From Streptomyces glaucescens (lineage in GTDB: Bacteria > Actinomycetota > Actinomycetes > Streptomycetales > Streptomycetaceae): DNA of 64,000 bases. The notes under the pieces were generated by a model that saw nothing but the letters and a program-made list of their open reading frames with translations, did not search any database and had not been told where the DNA came from. Below, one piece after another: positions 7,405-15,745 of this stretch. Numbering within the stretch: position 1 is the first letter of the stretch; each line of letters starts with the position of its first letter. The position numbers were made by a program, and so were the translations under genes. Location: contig NZ_CP009438.1 in the NCBI RefSeq assembly GCF_000761215.1, positions 6,180,501-6,244,500 of the forward strand, read 5' to 3'.

Positions 7405-8808
7405 ATGAGCAGCCGGACCCTCATCCGCGGCGGCCTCGTCATCACCGCCTCCGACGAGATCCACGCCGACGTCCTCGTCGAGGGCACCCGCATCGCCGCC
7501 CTCGCCGCCACCGGCACCCCGGCCGCCGAGGCGTGGACGGCCGACCGGACCATCGACGCCACCGGGAAGTACGTCATCCCGGGCGGTGTCGACGTCCACA
7601 CCCACATGGAGCTGCCCTTCGGCGGCACCTTCGCCTCCGACACCTTCGAGACCGGCACCCGGGCCGCCGCCTGGGGCGGCACCACCACCATCGTCGACTT
7701 CGCCGTGCAGAGCGTCGGGCACGGGCTCCGCGAGGGACTGGACGCCTGGCACGCCAAGGCGGAAGGCAACTGCGCGATCGACTACGGCTTCCACATGATC
7801 GTCTCCGATGTGAACGAGGAGACGCTGAAGGAGATGGACCTCCTCATCGAGGAGGGCGTGACGTCGTTCAAGCAGTTCATGGCGTACCCGGGGGTCTTCT
7901 ACTCCGACGACGGGCAGATCCTGCGCGCCATGCAGCGCTCCGCCGGCAACGGCGGCCTGATCATGATGCACGCCGAGAACGGCATCGCGATCGACGTCCT
8001 CGTCGAGCAGGCGCTCGCCCGGGGCGAGACCGGCCCGCGCCACCACGGGGAGGTCCGCAAGGCGCTCCTGGAAGCCGAGGCGACCCACCGCGCGATCCGG
8101 CTCGCCCAGGTCGCGGGCGCACCCCTGTACGTCGTGCACGTCTCGGCGATGGAGGCGGTGGCGGAACTCGCCCGGGCGCGGGACGTGGGCCTGCCCGTCT
8201 TCGGCGAGACCTGCCCGCAGTACCTGTTCCTGTCGGCGGACAACCTCGCCGAGCCGGACTTCGAGGGCGCCAAGTACGTGTGCAGTACGCCGCTGCGGCC
8301 GCGCGAGCACCAGGCGAAGCTCTGGCAGGGCCTGCGCACCGATGACCTCCAGGTCGTCTCCACCGACCACTGCCCGTTCTGCTTCACCGGCCAGAAGGAA
8401 CTGGGCCGCGGCGACTTCTCCCGGATTCCCAACGGGCTGCCGGGGGTGGAGAACCGCATGGACCTGCTCCACCAGGCCGTCCTGGACGGGCACATCACCC
8501 GCCGCCGCTGGATCGAGATCGCCTGCGCCACCCCGGCCCGGATGTTCGGCATGTACCCGAAGAAGGGCACCATCGCCCCGGGCGCCGACGCCGACGTCGT
8601 GATCTACGACCCGCACGCCGAGCAGGTCATCTCCGCCGAGACGCACCACATGAACGTCGACTACTCGGCCTACGAGGGCACACGCGTGACCGGCCGGGTC
8701 GAGACCGTGCTCTCCCGCGGAGTGCCCGTGATCACCGAGCGCGCGTACACCGGGCGCGCCGGACACGGCGTCTACACCCCGCGCTCCACCTGTCAGTACC
8801 TCAGCTAG
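7405..8808 (+). CDS. hydA: Dihydropyrimidinase / D-hydantoinase
   Basis: A 467-residue cyclic amidohydrolase of the amidohydrolase superfamily. The binuclear metal site is complete: His65 and His67 in VDVHTHMEL, the carboxylated Lys156 in TSFKQFMAYPG, His189 in MMHAEN, the later His in VVHVSAM and Asp in STDHCPF. It opens the ring of dihydrouracil, dihydrothymine or 5-substituted hydantoins to N-carbamoyl amino acids, the substrates of the first gene in the operon. ATG 7405 follows the ribosome binding site GAGGAG. The downstream oxidoreductase starts 12 bp after the stop, so the two are co-transcribed. Confidence 0.96.
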   Translation: MSSRTLIRGGLVITASDEIHADVLVEGTRIAALAATGTPAAEAWTADRTIDATGKYVIPGGVDVHTHMELPFGGTFASDTFETGTRAAAWGGTTTIVDFAVQSVGHGLREGLDAWHAKAEGNCAIDYGFHMIVSDVNEETLKEMDLLIEEGVTSFKQFMAYPGVFYSDDGQILRAMQRSAGNGGLIMMHAENGIAIDVLVEQALARGETGPRHHGEVRKALLEAEATHRAIRLAQVAGAPLYVVHVSAMEAVAELARARDVGLPVFGETCPQYLFLSADNLAEPDFEGAKYVCSTPLRPREHQAKLWQGLRTDDLQVVSTDHCPFCFTGQKELGRGDFSRIPNGLPGVENRMDLLHQAVLDGHITRRRWIEIACATPARMFGMYPKKGTIAPGADADVVIYDPHAEQVISAETHHMNVDYSAYEGTRVTGRVETVLSRGVPVITERAYTGRAGHGVYTPRSTCQYLS

Positions 8809-8819
8809 GGGAGACGCCC

Positions 8820-9821
8820 ATGGACTTCGGACTCGTCCTCCAGACCGACCCGCCCGCATCCCGTGTCGTCAGCCTGATGAAACGCGCCGAACGCAACGGC
8901 TTCCGCTACGGCTGGACCTTCGACTCCGCCGTGCTGTGGCAGGAACCGTTCGTCATCTACAGCCAGATCCTGGCCAACACCCAAAAGCTGACGGTCGGCC
9001 CGATGGTCACCAACCCGGGCACCCGCACCTGGGAGGTCACCGCCTCCACCTTCGCCACCCTCAACGACATGTTCGGCAACCGCACGGTGTGCGGCATCGG
9101 CCGCGGCGACTCGGCGATGCGGGTCGCCGGGCGCAGGCCCAACACCCTCGCGCGGCTCGGCGAGGCGACGGACGTCATCCGCGACCTCGCCGAGGGCCGC
9201 GAGGCGCTCGTCGACGGCAAACCCGTGCGGATCCCCTGGATCAGGAACGGCCGGCTCCCGGTGTGGATGGCTGCGTACGGCCCCAGAGCGCTCGCCCTGG
9301 CCGGGCGGAAGGCCGACGGGTTCATCCTCCAGCTCGCCGACCCGTTCCTGACCGAGTGGATGGTCAAGGCGGTGCGCGACGCCGCCGAACAGGCGGGCCG
9401 GGATCCCGCGTCCGTCACGATCTGCGTCGCCGCCCCCGCCTACGTGAGCGACGACCTGGCCCACGCCCGGGAGCAGTGCCGCTGGTTCGGCGGCATGGTC
9501 GGCAACCACGTCGCGGACCTGGTGAGCCGCTACGGGGAGCACTCCGGTCTGGTGCCGGAGGCGCTCACCGCGTACATCAAGGGACGGCAGGGCTACGACT
9601 ACAGCCACCACGGACGGGCCGGGAACCCGTCCACCGACTTCGTGCCCGACGACATCGTCGACCGCTTCTGCCTCCTCGGCCCGGCCTCCGCGCACGTCGA
9701 GAAGCTGAGGACGCTCCGCGAGCTGGGCGTGGACCAGTTCGCCCTGTACGACATGCACGACGCGCAGGAGGCCACGATCGACGCCTACGGCACACAGGTC
9801 ATCCCCGCGTTCGGCTCCTGA
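8820..9821 (+). CDS. LLM-class F420-dependent oxidoreductase
   Basis: A 333-residue luciferase-like TIM-barrel flavin/F420 oxidoreductase. The signatures are the N-terminal FGLVLQTDPP strand, the GPMVTNPGTR segment and the IGRGDSAMR phosphate-binding region. It ends the pyrimidine operon, 12 bp after the dihydropyrimidinase with ribosome binding site GGGGAG. From memory, a specific LLM subfamily (TIGR03842) recurs in such hydantoinase loci. Its reaction is not established: it may supply or consume dihydropyrimidine, or oxidise an aldehyde product. No classical dihydropyrimidine dehydrogenase is seen nearby. The last codons and stop are duplicated in tandem just downstream. Confidence 0.92.
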   Translation: MDFGLVLQTDPPASRVVSLMKRAERNGFRYGWTFDSAVLWQEPFVIYSQILANTQKLTVGPMVTNPGTRTWEVTASTFATLNDMFGNRTVCGIGRGDSAMRVAGRRPNTLARLGEATDVIRDLAEGREALVDGKPVRIPWIRNGRLPVWMAAYGPRALALAGRKADGFILQLADPFLTEWMVKAVRDAAEQAGRDPASVTICVAAPAYVSDDLAHAREQCRWFGGMVGNHVADLVSRYGEHSGLVPEALTAYIKGRQGYDYSHHGRAGNPSTDFVPDDIVDRFCLLGPASAHVEKLRTLRELGVDQFALYDMHDAQEATIDAYGTQVIPAFGS

Positions 9822-9863
9822 CCGGCCGGCGTCATCCCCGCGTTCGGCTCCTGACCGGCCGGC
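9798..9863. repeat. 33-bp perfect tandem duplication covering the LLM gene's stop
   Basis: Positions 9798-9830 are repeated exactly at 9831-9863. The unit starts GTCATCCCCGCG and ends ACCGGCCGGC. The first copy encodes the last residues and TGA of the F420-type oxidoreductase; the second is non-coding trailer. Confidence 0.95.
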
Positions 9864-9909
9864 CGCGGCTCACCGGCCGGCCCGGGGCGCGACGGCAGTG
9901 GCCGAGCGG

Positions 9910-10575
9910 TCAGCTCGTGCCGCTCTCCTCCAGTGCGGCCACCGCCGCCTTGGCGGCCTTGATGGCGCCCTTGTTGATCTCGTCGGTGGCGGGCGCCGAC
10001 CTGCTCTCGAAGTCGGAGCCGTTGTACGTCACCGTCACCAGCGCGTTGGCCGCGCGGACCAGCACCACGCCCTCGCGGGTCTCCTGACCGTCCTCGGTGG
10101 TGAGGTTCACGACGGAGTACGCCGCGTCGCCCAGCCCCGGCACCGGACCGCCGCCGCCCTTCTCCGCCCGGCGTTCCTCGTACTGCCGCTCCGCCTCCTC
10201 GTCCGAGTCGCCGATCTCGAAGGACACGTCCAGCCAGCGGTAGTCGTAGCCCTTGAGGGCGTTCCAGGAGCAGGTGCGGCGCACCGAGGTGTCCGTGGAC
10301 GGGATCTCCTTCCCGGCCGTCCTCGCCCCCGGCACCAGCGAGGCGATCGTCGACTCGGGCAGGGCGGCGCACGGAGCGGGGGCCGCGGTGTACGTCTGCG
10401 GCACCGCGGTGGTGGACGGGGCGGACGCGGACCGGCTCGCGGTGTCGCGGGGTGTCCTGCCCTCGGCGGCGGTGGTCGCCTCCGGGCCGGACGAGAGCGC
10501 CCAGCCCGCACAGGCGAGCACCGCGACCGGGGTCAGACGCGCGGCGAGGGCGAGCGGCAGGGGAAGAGAACGCAC
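9910..10575 (-). CDS. Secreted or lipoprotein, DUF3558-like
   Basis: A 221-residue exported protein. GTG 10575 gives a hydrophobic signal segment (residues about 4-28) ending near VLACAG, a possible lipobox with Cys, although the -2 Leu is unusual. The ribosome binding site GAGAAG lies 6 nt upstream of this GTG. The mature part has a Thr/Ala/Pro linker and then paired Cys residues (APCAAL and RTCSWN), a VPGLGDAAY motif and a C-terminal DEINKGAIKAAKAAV helix. This pattern resembles the DUF3558 lipoproteins of actinobacteria. The function is unknown. It is divergent from the gamma-glutamyltransferase gene. Confidence 0.82.
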   Translation of the reverse strand: MRSLPLPLALAARLTPVAVLACAGWALSSGPEATTAAEGRTPRDTASRSASAPSTTAVPQTYTAAPAPCAALPESTIASLVPGARTAGKEIPSTDTSVRRTCSWNALKGYDYRWLDVSFEIGDSDEEAERQYEERRAEKGGGGPVPGLGDAAYSVVNLTTEDGQETREGVVLVRAANALVTVTYNGSDFESRSAPATDEINKGAIKAAKAAVAALEESGTS

Positions 10576-10868
10576 GGCGCACTTCTCGTGGGGGTCGGTG
10601 CGGAAGGGAGTCCGCACTGCGGACGGGACGACAGTGTCACATGAGTCTCTGTGGGGCGGAAGTGCCAACTCGCTCCGTGCCCGCGCGGTGACTCAGCCTC
10701 ACCGACGCCGCCGTCTTCGCCCGTTATGTCCAGGGGGGTGTGCGGCTTCCCCGAGCGCGTCCGGCCGGTGCGGAACGCCCCCGCCGCGGCGGGGTGATCG
10801 ATAGCCTGCGGCTGGTCAGGTGACCGGGATCCTGACGCCGACCTGCGGACAGCGAGGTGTGAAGCCGT
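10576..10868. promoter_or_regulatory. Divergent intergenic region (lipoprotein gene / ggt)
   Basis: 293 bp without a gene. Toward ggt, a TAGCCT -10-like box lies at 10802-10807, about 60 bp before the ATG, and the ribosome binding site GAGGTG precedes 10869. Toward the lipoprotein gene, a TTGGCA-like -35 (complement near 10660) is visible with a weak -10. No clear operator was seen. Confidence 0.4.
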
Positions 10869-12695
10869 ATGTTCACCACCCGACCCACCCTTCAGGGCAC
10901 CTTCGGCATGGTGTCCTCCACCCATTGGCTGGCGTCCCAGTCGGCGATGGCCGTGCTGGAGGACGGCGGGAACGCGTACGACGCGGCCGTGGCGGGCGCG
11001 TTCGTGCTGCACGTCGTCGAACCGCACCTCAACGGGCCCGCCGGGGAAGTGCCCATCCTGCTCGCCCCCACGGGCGGCGAGGTGCGGGTGCTGTGCGGCC
11101 AGGGCGTCGCGCCGGCCGGGGCGACGGCCGCCCACTACCGGGGACTGGGCCTGGAGCTCGTGCCCGGCACCGGTCCGCTCGCCGCCGCCGTGCCCGGCGC
11201 GTTCGACGCCTGGATGCTGCTGCTGCGCGACCACGGCACCAGGACGCCGGCCGACGTCCTCAAGTACGCCATCGGATACGCCGAGCACGGCCACGCGCCC
11301 GTGGACAACGTCGGCGCGACCGTGGAGACCGTGCGGGAGCTGTTCGAGACGGAGTGGACCTCCTCCGCGGAGGTCTACCTGCCCGGCGGGAAGGCGCCCC
11401 GGGCCGGACAGCTGCTGCGCAACCCCGCCCTCGCCGCCACCTGGAAGCGGCTCCTGGCCGAGGTCGCCGGTGCCGGGGACCGGGAGGCGCAGATCGAGGC
11501 CGCGCGGGAGGTGTGGCGCACCGGCTTCATCGCCGAGGCCCTGATACGGCAGGCGGGCCGTCCCACCCTGGACACCAGCGGCGAGCGCCACACCGGCACC
11601 CTCACGGGCGACGACCTCGCCGCCTGGTCGGCCTCCTACGAGGCGCCCGCCACCTACGACTGGAACGGCTGGACCGTGTGCAAGGCCGGCCCCTGGAGCC
11701 AGGGTCCCGTCCTCCTCCAGCAGCTCGCCCTGCTCCCGCCGGAGCTGCCCGCGTACGGCTCGGCCGACTACGTCCACCTGCTCGTCGAGGGCTGCAAGCT
11801 CGCCATGGCCGACCGGGAGGCCTGGTACGGCGACGCCGCCGAGGTGCCCCTGGAGGCGCTGCTGTCGGACGCGTACAACGCACAGCGGCGGACGTTGGTG
11901 GGGGAGCGGGCGTCGTACGAGCTGCGGCCCGGCAGCCCCGGCGGCCGGGTCCCCCGGCTGTCCCGCCACGCGCGCGTGGAGGCCGCCGTGGAGCGGGCCG
12001 CGGGCGCGGCGGGCGCGGGCGAGCCGACGGTCGCCATGAGCGCGACGGCGCCGGTGCCGGGGGAGCCGGCCGTCGCCGCGGACGGCGGTACCCGCGGGGA
12101 CACCTGCCACCTCGACGTGGTCGACCGCTGGGGCAACATGGTCGCGGCCACCCCCAGCGGCGGCTGGCTCCAGTCCAACCCCGTCGTCCCCGAACTGGGC
12201 TTCCCGCTCGGCACCCGGCTGCAGATGACCTGGCTGGAGGAGGGCCTGCCCAACACCCTCACCCCGGGGCGCCGCCCCCGCACCACGCTCACCCCGTCGA
12301 TCGCGCTGCGCCACGGCGTGCCGGTGCTGGCCTTCGGCACGCCCGGCGGCGACCAGCAGGACCAGTGGCAGCTGCACTTCTTCCTGGCCGCCGCGCTGCG
12401 CCGCCCGGTCCGCGGCGCACTCGACCTGCAGGGCGCGATCGACGCCCCGAACTGGCACAACGACAGCTTCCCCGGCTCCTTCTTCCCCCGCGGCATGCGC
12501 CCGGGCAGCGTCACCGTGGAGTCCCGCACGGACCCGGCCGTCGTGGCGGAGCTGAGGCGGCGCGGACACCGGGTGACGGTGGGCGACGCCTGGTCCGAGG
12601 GGCGGCTGTGCGCGGTCGCCCGGGACCCGGAGACCGGCGTGCTGTCGGCGGCGGCGAACCCGCGGGGCATGCAGGGGTACGCGGTGGGCCGCTGA
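10869..12695 (+). CDS. ggt: Gamma-glutamyltransferase family protein
   Basis: A 608-residue Ntn-hydrolase of the gamma-glutamyltranspeptidase family. The presumed autocleavage nucleophile is Thr at about residue 412, in RGDTCHLDVVDRWGNMVA, dividing a large N-terminal from a small C-terminal subunit. The later TPGGDQQ and TLTPSIALR motifs fit the small subunit. The N-terminus (TLQGTFGMVSSTHWLAS) has no signal peptide, so it should act in the cytoplasm, as in the YwrD-like branch, cleaving gamma-glutamyl bonds of glutathione-like or peptide substrates. Residues about 360-400 form a poorly conserved Ala/Gly-rich linker just before the cleavage site. The substrate cannot be assigned from sequence. 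Confidence 0.93.
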   Translation: MFTTRPTLQGTFGMVSSTHWLASQSAMAVLEDGGNAYDAAVAGAFVLHVVEPHLNGPAGEVPILLAPTGGEVRVLCGQGVAPAGATAAHYRGLGLELVPGTGPLAAAVPGAFDAWMLLLRDHGTRTPADVLKYAIGYAEHGHAPVDNVGATVETVRELFETEWTSSAEVYLPGGKAPRAGQLLRNPALAATWKRLLAEVAGAGDREAQIEAAREVWRTGFIAEALIRQAGRPTLDTSGERHTGTLTGDDLAAWSASYEAPATYDWNGWTVCKAGPWSQGPVLLQQLALLPPELPAYGSADYVHLLVEGCKLAMADREAWYGDAAEVPLEALLSDAYNAQRRTLVGERASYELRPGSPGGRVPRLSRHARVEAAVERAAGAAGAGEPTVAMSATAPVPGEPAVAADGGTRGDTCHLDVVDRWGNMVAATPSGGWLQSNPVVPELGFPLGTRLQMTWLEEGLPNTLTPGRRPRTTLTPSIALRHGVPVLAFGTPGGDQQDQWQLHFFLAAALRRPVRGALDLQGAIDAPNWHNDSFPGSFFPRGMRPGSVTVESRTDPAVVAELRRRGHRVTVGDAWSEGRLCAVARDPETGVLSAAANPRGMQGYAVGR

Positions 12696-12838
12696 ATCCC
12701 CGGGGGCGACGGCTGAGGGGCGGTCCGGCGGTCCGGCGGTCCGCGGGCCCGCCCGCGCCGCCGCGCCGTTCATCCCGATTCCATCGTGAGTGCACCGGCC
12801 GGGTGGGGATTGTCAGTGGCGCGTGCTCTCATGGAGTC

Positions 12839-13684
12839 ATGATCGAAGACAGCGGAACCATCGACGAGTTTCTCGCCCGGCACGCGGCCGACGTGGAGGA
12901 GGCGGTCCGCAAGGCGGCCGCCGCGGAGATCATGCCGCGCTTCCGGCAACTGGCCGCGCACGAGGTCGACCAGAAGAGCGGCCCGCACGACCTGGTCACG
13001 GACGCCGACCGCAAGGCCGAGCTGTACCTGACCGAGGCGCTGGGCGCGCTGCTGCCCGGTTCCGTCGTCGTCGGCGAAGAGGCGGTGCACGCCAACCCCG
13101 CCACGTACGAGGCGATACGGGGCGACGCGCCGGTGTGGATCGTCGACCCCGTCGACGGCACCCGGCAGTTCGTGCACGGTGAGGACGGCTTCTGCACCCT
13201 GGTCGCCCTCGCCCGGCACGGCGTGCTGCACGCCTCCTGGACCTACGCGCCCGCCCGCGACCAGCTCGCCACCGCGGTCAGGGGCCGGGGCGCCTTCCTG
13301 GACGGCGAGCGGCTGTACGCGGGCCCGCCCACGCCCGGCCGGGACCTGCGCGTCGCCACCTCCCACCCGGACTACACCACCGACGACCAGAAGCGCGCCC
13401 TGCTCGGCCTGCGCACGGAGGGCGTCGCAGCGAGGCCGTGCGGCTCGGCCGGCCTGGAGTACCTGGCCGTCGCCCGGGGAGAATCCGACGCCGTGGCCTT
13501 CTCGTGGGAGGCCGCGTGGGACCACGCGGCCGGCCTGCTCCTCGTCGAGGAGGCGGGCGGAGCCCACCTGACCCTCACCGGTGAGCCCTTCCGCATCACC
13601 GGCGGCAACCCCCTGCCCTTCACCGCCGCCCGCGACGCGGCGACGGCCCGCCGGGTGGCGGCGCTGCTGGCCTCGGCGGGCTGA
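12839..13684 (+). CDS. Inositol monophosphatase family phosphatase
   Basis: A 281-residue Mg2+-dependent, Li+-sensitive-type phosphatase. Metal-binding motif 1 is VGEEA with VDPVDGTRQFVHG, and motif 2 is AAWDHAAGLLLVEEAGG. Possible activities in the family are inositol-1-phosphate, histidinol-phosphate or 3'-phosphoadenosine phosphatase; the sequence alone does not decide. ATG 12839 was chosen because the family-like sequence starts there and no better upstream codon exists. It follows ggt by 143 bp. That gap contains three tandem GGTCCGGC-type octamers (12722-12744). Confidence 0.93.
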   Translation: MIEDSGTIDEFLARHAADVEEAVRKAAAAEIMPRFRQLAAHEVDQKSGPHDLVTDADRKAELYLTEALGALLPGSVVVGEEAVHANPATYEAIRGDAPVWIVDPVDGTRQFVHGEDGFCTLVALARHGVLHASWTYAPARDQLATAVRGRGAFLDGERLYAGPPTPGRDLRVATSHPDYTTDDQKRALLGLRTEGVAARPCGSAGLEYLAVARGESDAVAFSWEAAWDHAAGLLLVEEAGGAHLTLTGEPFRITGGNPLPFTAARDAATARRVAALLASAG

Positions 13685-13772
13685 CCGGCCCCCGCCCCCG
13701 CCGCGCGGGGCGTTCGGCGCCCCGGCATATCCTGATGTCCCAGTGGCCACCGGCTGACGAAGGGGTCCGACA

Positions 13773-15194
13773 GTGCCGTCGATGCTCGATGCGGTCGTGG
13801 TGGGAGCGGGGCCGAACGGACTGACGGCCGCCGTCGAACTGGCCCGCCGCGGTTTCTCCGTGGCGCTCTTCGAGGCGCGGGACACCGTCGGCGGGGGAGC
13901 CCGCACCGAGGAACTGACCCTGCCCGGCTTCCGGCACGACCCGTGCGCCGCCGCCCACCCCCTCGGCATCAACTCGCCCGCGTTCCGCGCCCTGCCGCTG
14001 GAGCGGTACGGCCTGCGCTGGCTCCAGCCCGAGCTGCCCATGGCCCACCCCTTCACCGACGGCACCGCCGCCGTCCTGTCCCGCTCGGTGGCGGAGACCG
14101 CCGCGTCCTTCGGCCCCCGCGACGCGGGTCCGTACCGCAGACTCGTCGAGCCGTTCCTGCCCCGGTGGGACACCCTCGTCCGGGACTTCATGTCCCTGCC
14201 GCGCACCGCGCTGCCACGCGACCCGGTCACCCTCGCCCGCTTCGGCCTGGCCGGCCTGCCCCCGTCGACCTGGCTCACCCGGCGCTTCCACGACGAGCGC
14301 GCCAAGACCCTGTTCGCCGGGCTCGTCGCCCACGTCATGGCCCCGCTCAGCGGGCTGGCCACCGGCGCCATCGGCCTGGTCTTCGCGCTCGCCGCGCACG
14401 CCCGCGGCTGGCCCCTGGCACAGGGCGGCTCGCAGGCCGTCTCGGACGCCCTCGCCGGCTACCTGAAGGACCTCGGCGGCATCATCCACACCGACTTCGA
14501 GGTCAAGCGCCTCGACGACCTGCCGCCCGCCCGCGCCTACGTCTTCGACACCTCGCCCACCGCCCTGGCACGCATCGCCGGCTTCGGCCGCCACTACGAC
14601 AACTACCGGTACGGACCGGGCGTCTTCAAGATCGACTACGCGCTGGACGGCCCCGTCCCGTGGACCGCGCCCGAGGCCCGCACCGCCGGCACCGTCCAGA
14701 TCGGGGCGGACTCCGCGGAGATCGGCACCGCCCTGCGCGCCGCCTCCCGCGAGGGCCGCGCACCCGGCCGCCCGTTCATGATCACCGTGCAGCCGGGTGT
14801 GGTCGACCCCACCCGTGCCCCCGCCGGCCACCACGTCTTCTGGGCGTACGGGCACGTCCCCGCCGGCTGGACCGGCGACCTCACCGACGCCATGGAACGC
14901 CAACTCGAGCGCTTCGCCCCGGGATTCCGCGACCGAATCCTCGCCCGCGCCACGGCGGGGCCGCCCGAACTGGCCGACCGCAACGCCAACTACGTCGGCG
15001 GCGACATCGCCTCCGGAGCCGTCTCCGGGCTGCAGACCCTGCTGCGCCCCCGGCTCACCCTGTCCCCGTACCGCACGCCGCACCCGGCGGTCTTCATCTG
15101 CTCGTCGGCCACCCCGCCCGGCCCCGGTGTGCACGGCATGTCCGGCCACAACGCGGCGAAGGCCGTCTGGCGCAGGCTGAGGCGGGCCCGATGA
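13773..15194 (+). CDS. FAD-dependent oxidoreductase (phytoene-desaturase-like)
   Basis: A 473-residue NAD(P)/FAD amine-oxidase-type flavoprotein. The Rossmann dinucleotide site is VVVGAGPNGLTAAVELARRG (residues about 7-26), followed by the second FAD motif around ARDTVGGGARTEE and a C-terminal GMSGHNAAKAVWRRL. The family catalyses desaturation or dehydrogenation in carotenoid-like and other pathways. No isoprenoid genes are nearby, so the substrate is unknown. GTG 13773 is preferred (AAGGGG at 7 nt); an in-frame ATG occurs at 13782. Its stop overlaps the ATG of the macro-domain gene (ATGA). Confidence 0.9.
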   Translation: MPSMLDAVVVGAGPNGLTAAVELARRGFSVALFEARDTVGGGARTEELTLPGFRHDPCAAAHPLGINSPAFRALPLERYGLRWLQPELPMAHPFTDGTAAVLSRSVAETAASFGPRDAGPYRRLVEPFLPRWDTLVRDFMSLPRTALPRDPVTLARFGLAGLPPSTWLTRRFHDERAKTLFAGLVAHVMAPLSGLATGAIGLVFALAAHARGWPLAQGGSQAVSDALAGYLKDLGGIIHTDFEVKRLDDLPPARAYVFDTSPTALARIAGFGRHYDNYRYGPGVFKIDYALDGPVPWTAPEARTAGTVQIGADSAEIGTALRAASREGRAPGRPFMITVQPGVVDPTRAPAGHHVFWAYGHVPAGWTGDLTDAMERQLERFAPGFRDRILARATAGPPELADRNANYVGGDIASGAVSGLQTLLRPRLTLSPYRTPHPAVFICSSATPPGPGVHGMSGHNAAKAVWRRLRRAR

Positions 15195-15700
15195 CCAGGC
15201 TCACCCTCACCCAGGGCGACATCACCCGCGAGTCCGCCGACGCCCTGGTCAACGCGGCCAACTCCGCCCTGCTCGGCGGCGGAGGCGTCGACGGCGCCAT
15301 CCACCGCCGCGGCGGCCCCGCGATCCTGGAGGAGTGCCGCAGGCTGCGCGCGTCCCGGTTCGGCGGGGGCCTGCCCACGGGCCGGGCCGTCGCCACCACG
15401 GCGGGCGAGCTGAACGCCCGCTGGGTCATCCACACCGTCGGCCCCGTCTGGTCCGCCACGGAGGACCGCTCCGGCCTGCTCGCCTCCTGCCACCGGGAGT
15501 GCCTGCGCGTCGCCGATGAACTGGGCGCCCGCACGGTCGCCTTCCCGGCGATCTCCACCGGCGTCTACGGCTGGCCGCTGGACGACGCGGCCCGCATCGC
15601 GGTGGAGACCGTACGGGACACCCCGACGGCGGTCGAGGAGATCCGCTTCGTCCTCTTCGACGACCGCGCGTACGCGGCGTTCGCCCGGCGGATCGGCTGA
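15191..15700 (+). CDS. Macro-domain protein (O-acetyl-ADP-ribose deacetylase-like)
   Basis: A 169-residue stand-alone macro domain. The hallmarks are DALVNAANSALLGGGGVDGAIHR (adenine/ribose loop, residues about 17-39) and the diphosphate loop FPAISTGVYGWPLD. Such proteins bind ADP-ribose and often hydrolyse O-acetyl-ADP-ribose or ADP-ribosyl-protein esters. It is translationally coupled (ATGA) to the FAD oxidoreductase, an unexplained pairing. A sirtuin, which generates O-acetyl-ADP-ribose, lies 17 kb downstream. Convergent with the LysR gene, 45 bp away. Confidence 0.95.
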   Translation: MTRLTLTQGDITRESADALVNAANSALLGGGGVDGAIHRRGGPAILEECRRLRASRFGGGLPTGRAVATTAGELNARWVIHTVGPVWSATEDRSGLLASCHRECLRVADELGARTVAFPAISTGVYGWPLDDAARIAVETVRDTPTAVEEIRFVLFDDRAYAAFARRIG

Positions 15701-15745
15701 GGGGCCGCACCGGAGGCCGGCTCCCGTGTCGCCGTCCGCCCGGCG

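Noticed and set aside
5827..8859. A 1010-residue open frame on the minus strand across the aminotransferase and dihydropyrimidinase genes
   Set aside because: It is antisense to two genes with complete catalytic motifs, has low-complexity Val/Gly/Asp-rich sequence and no known domain. Long antisense frames are normal in GC-rich DNA.
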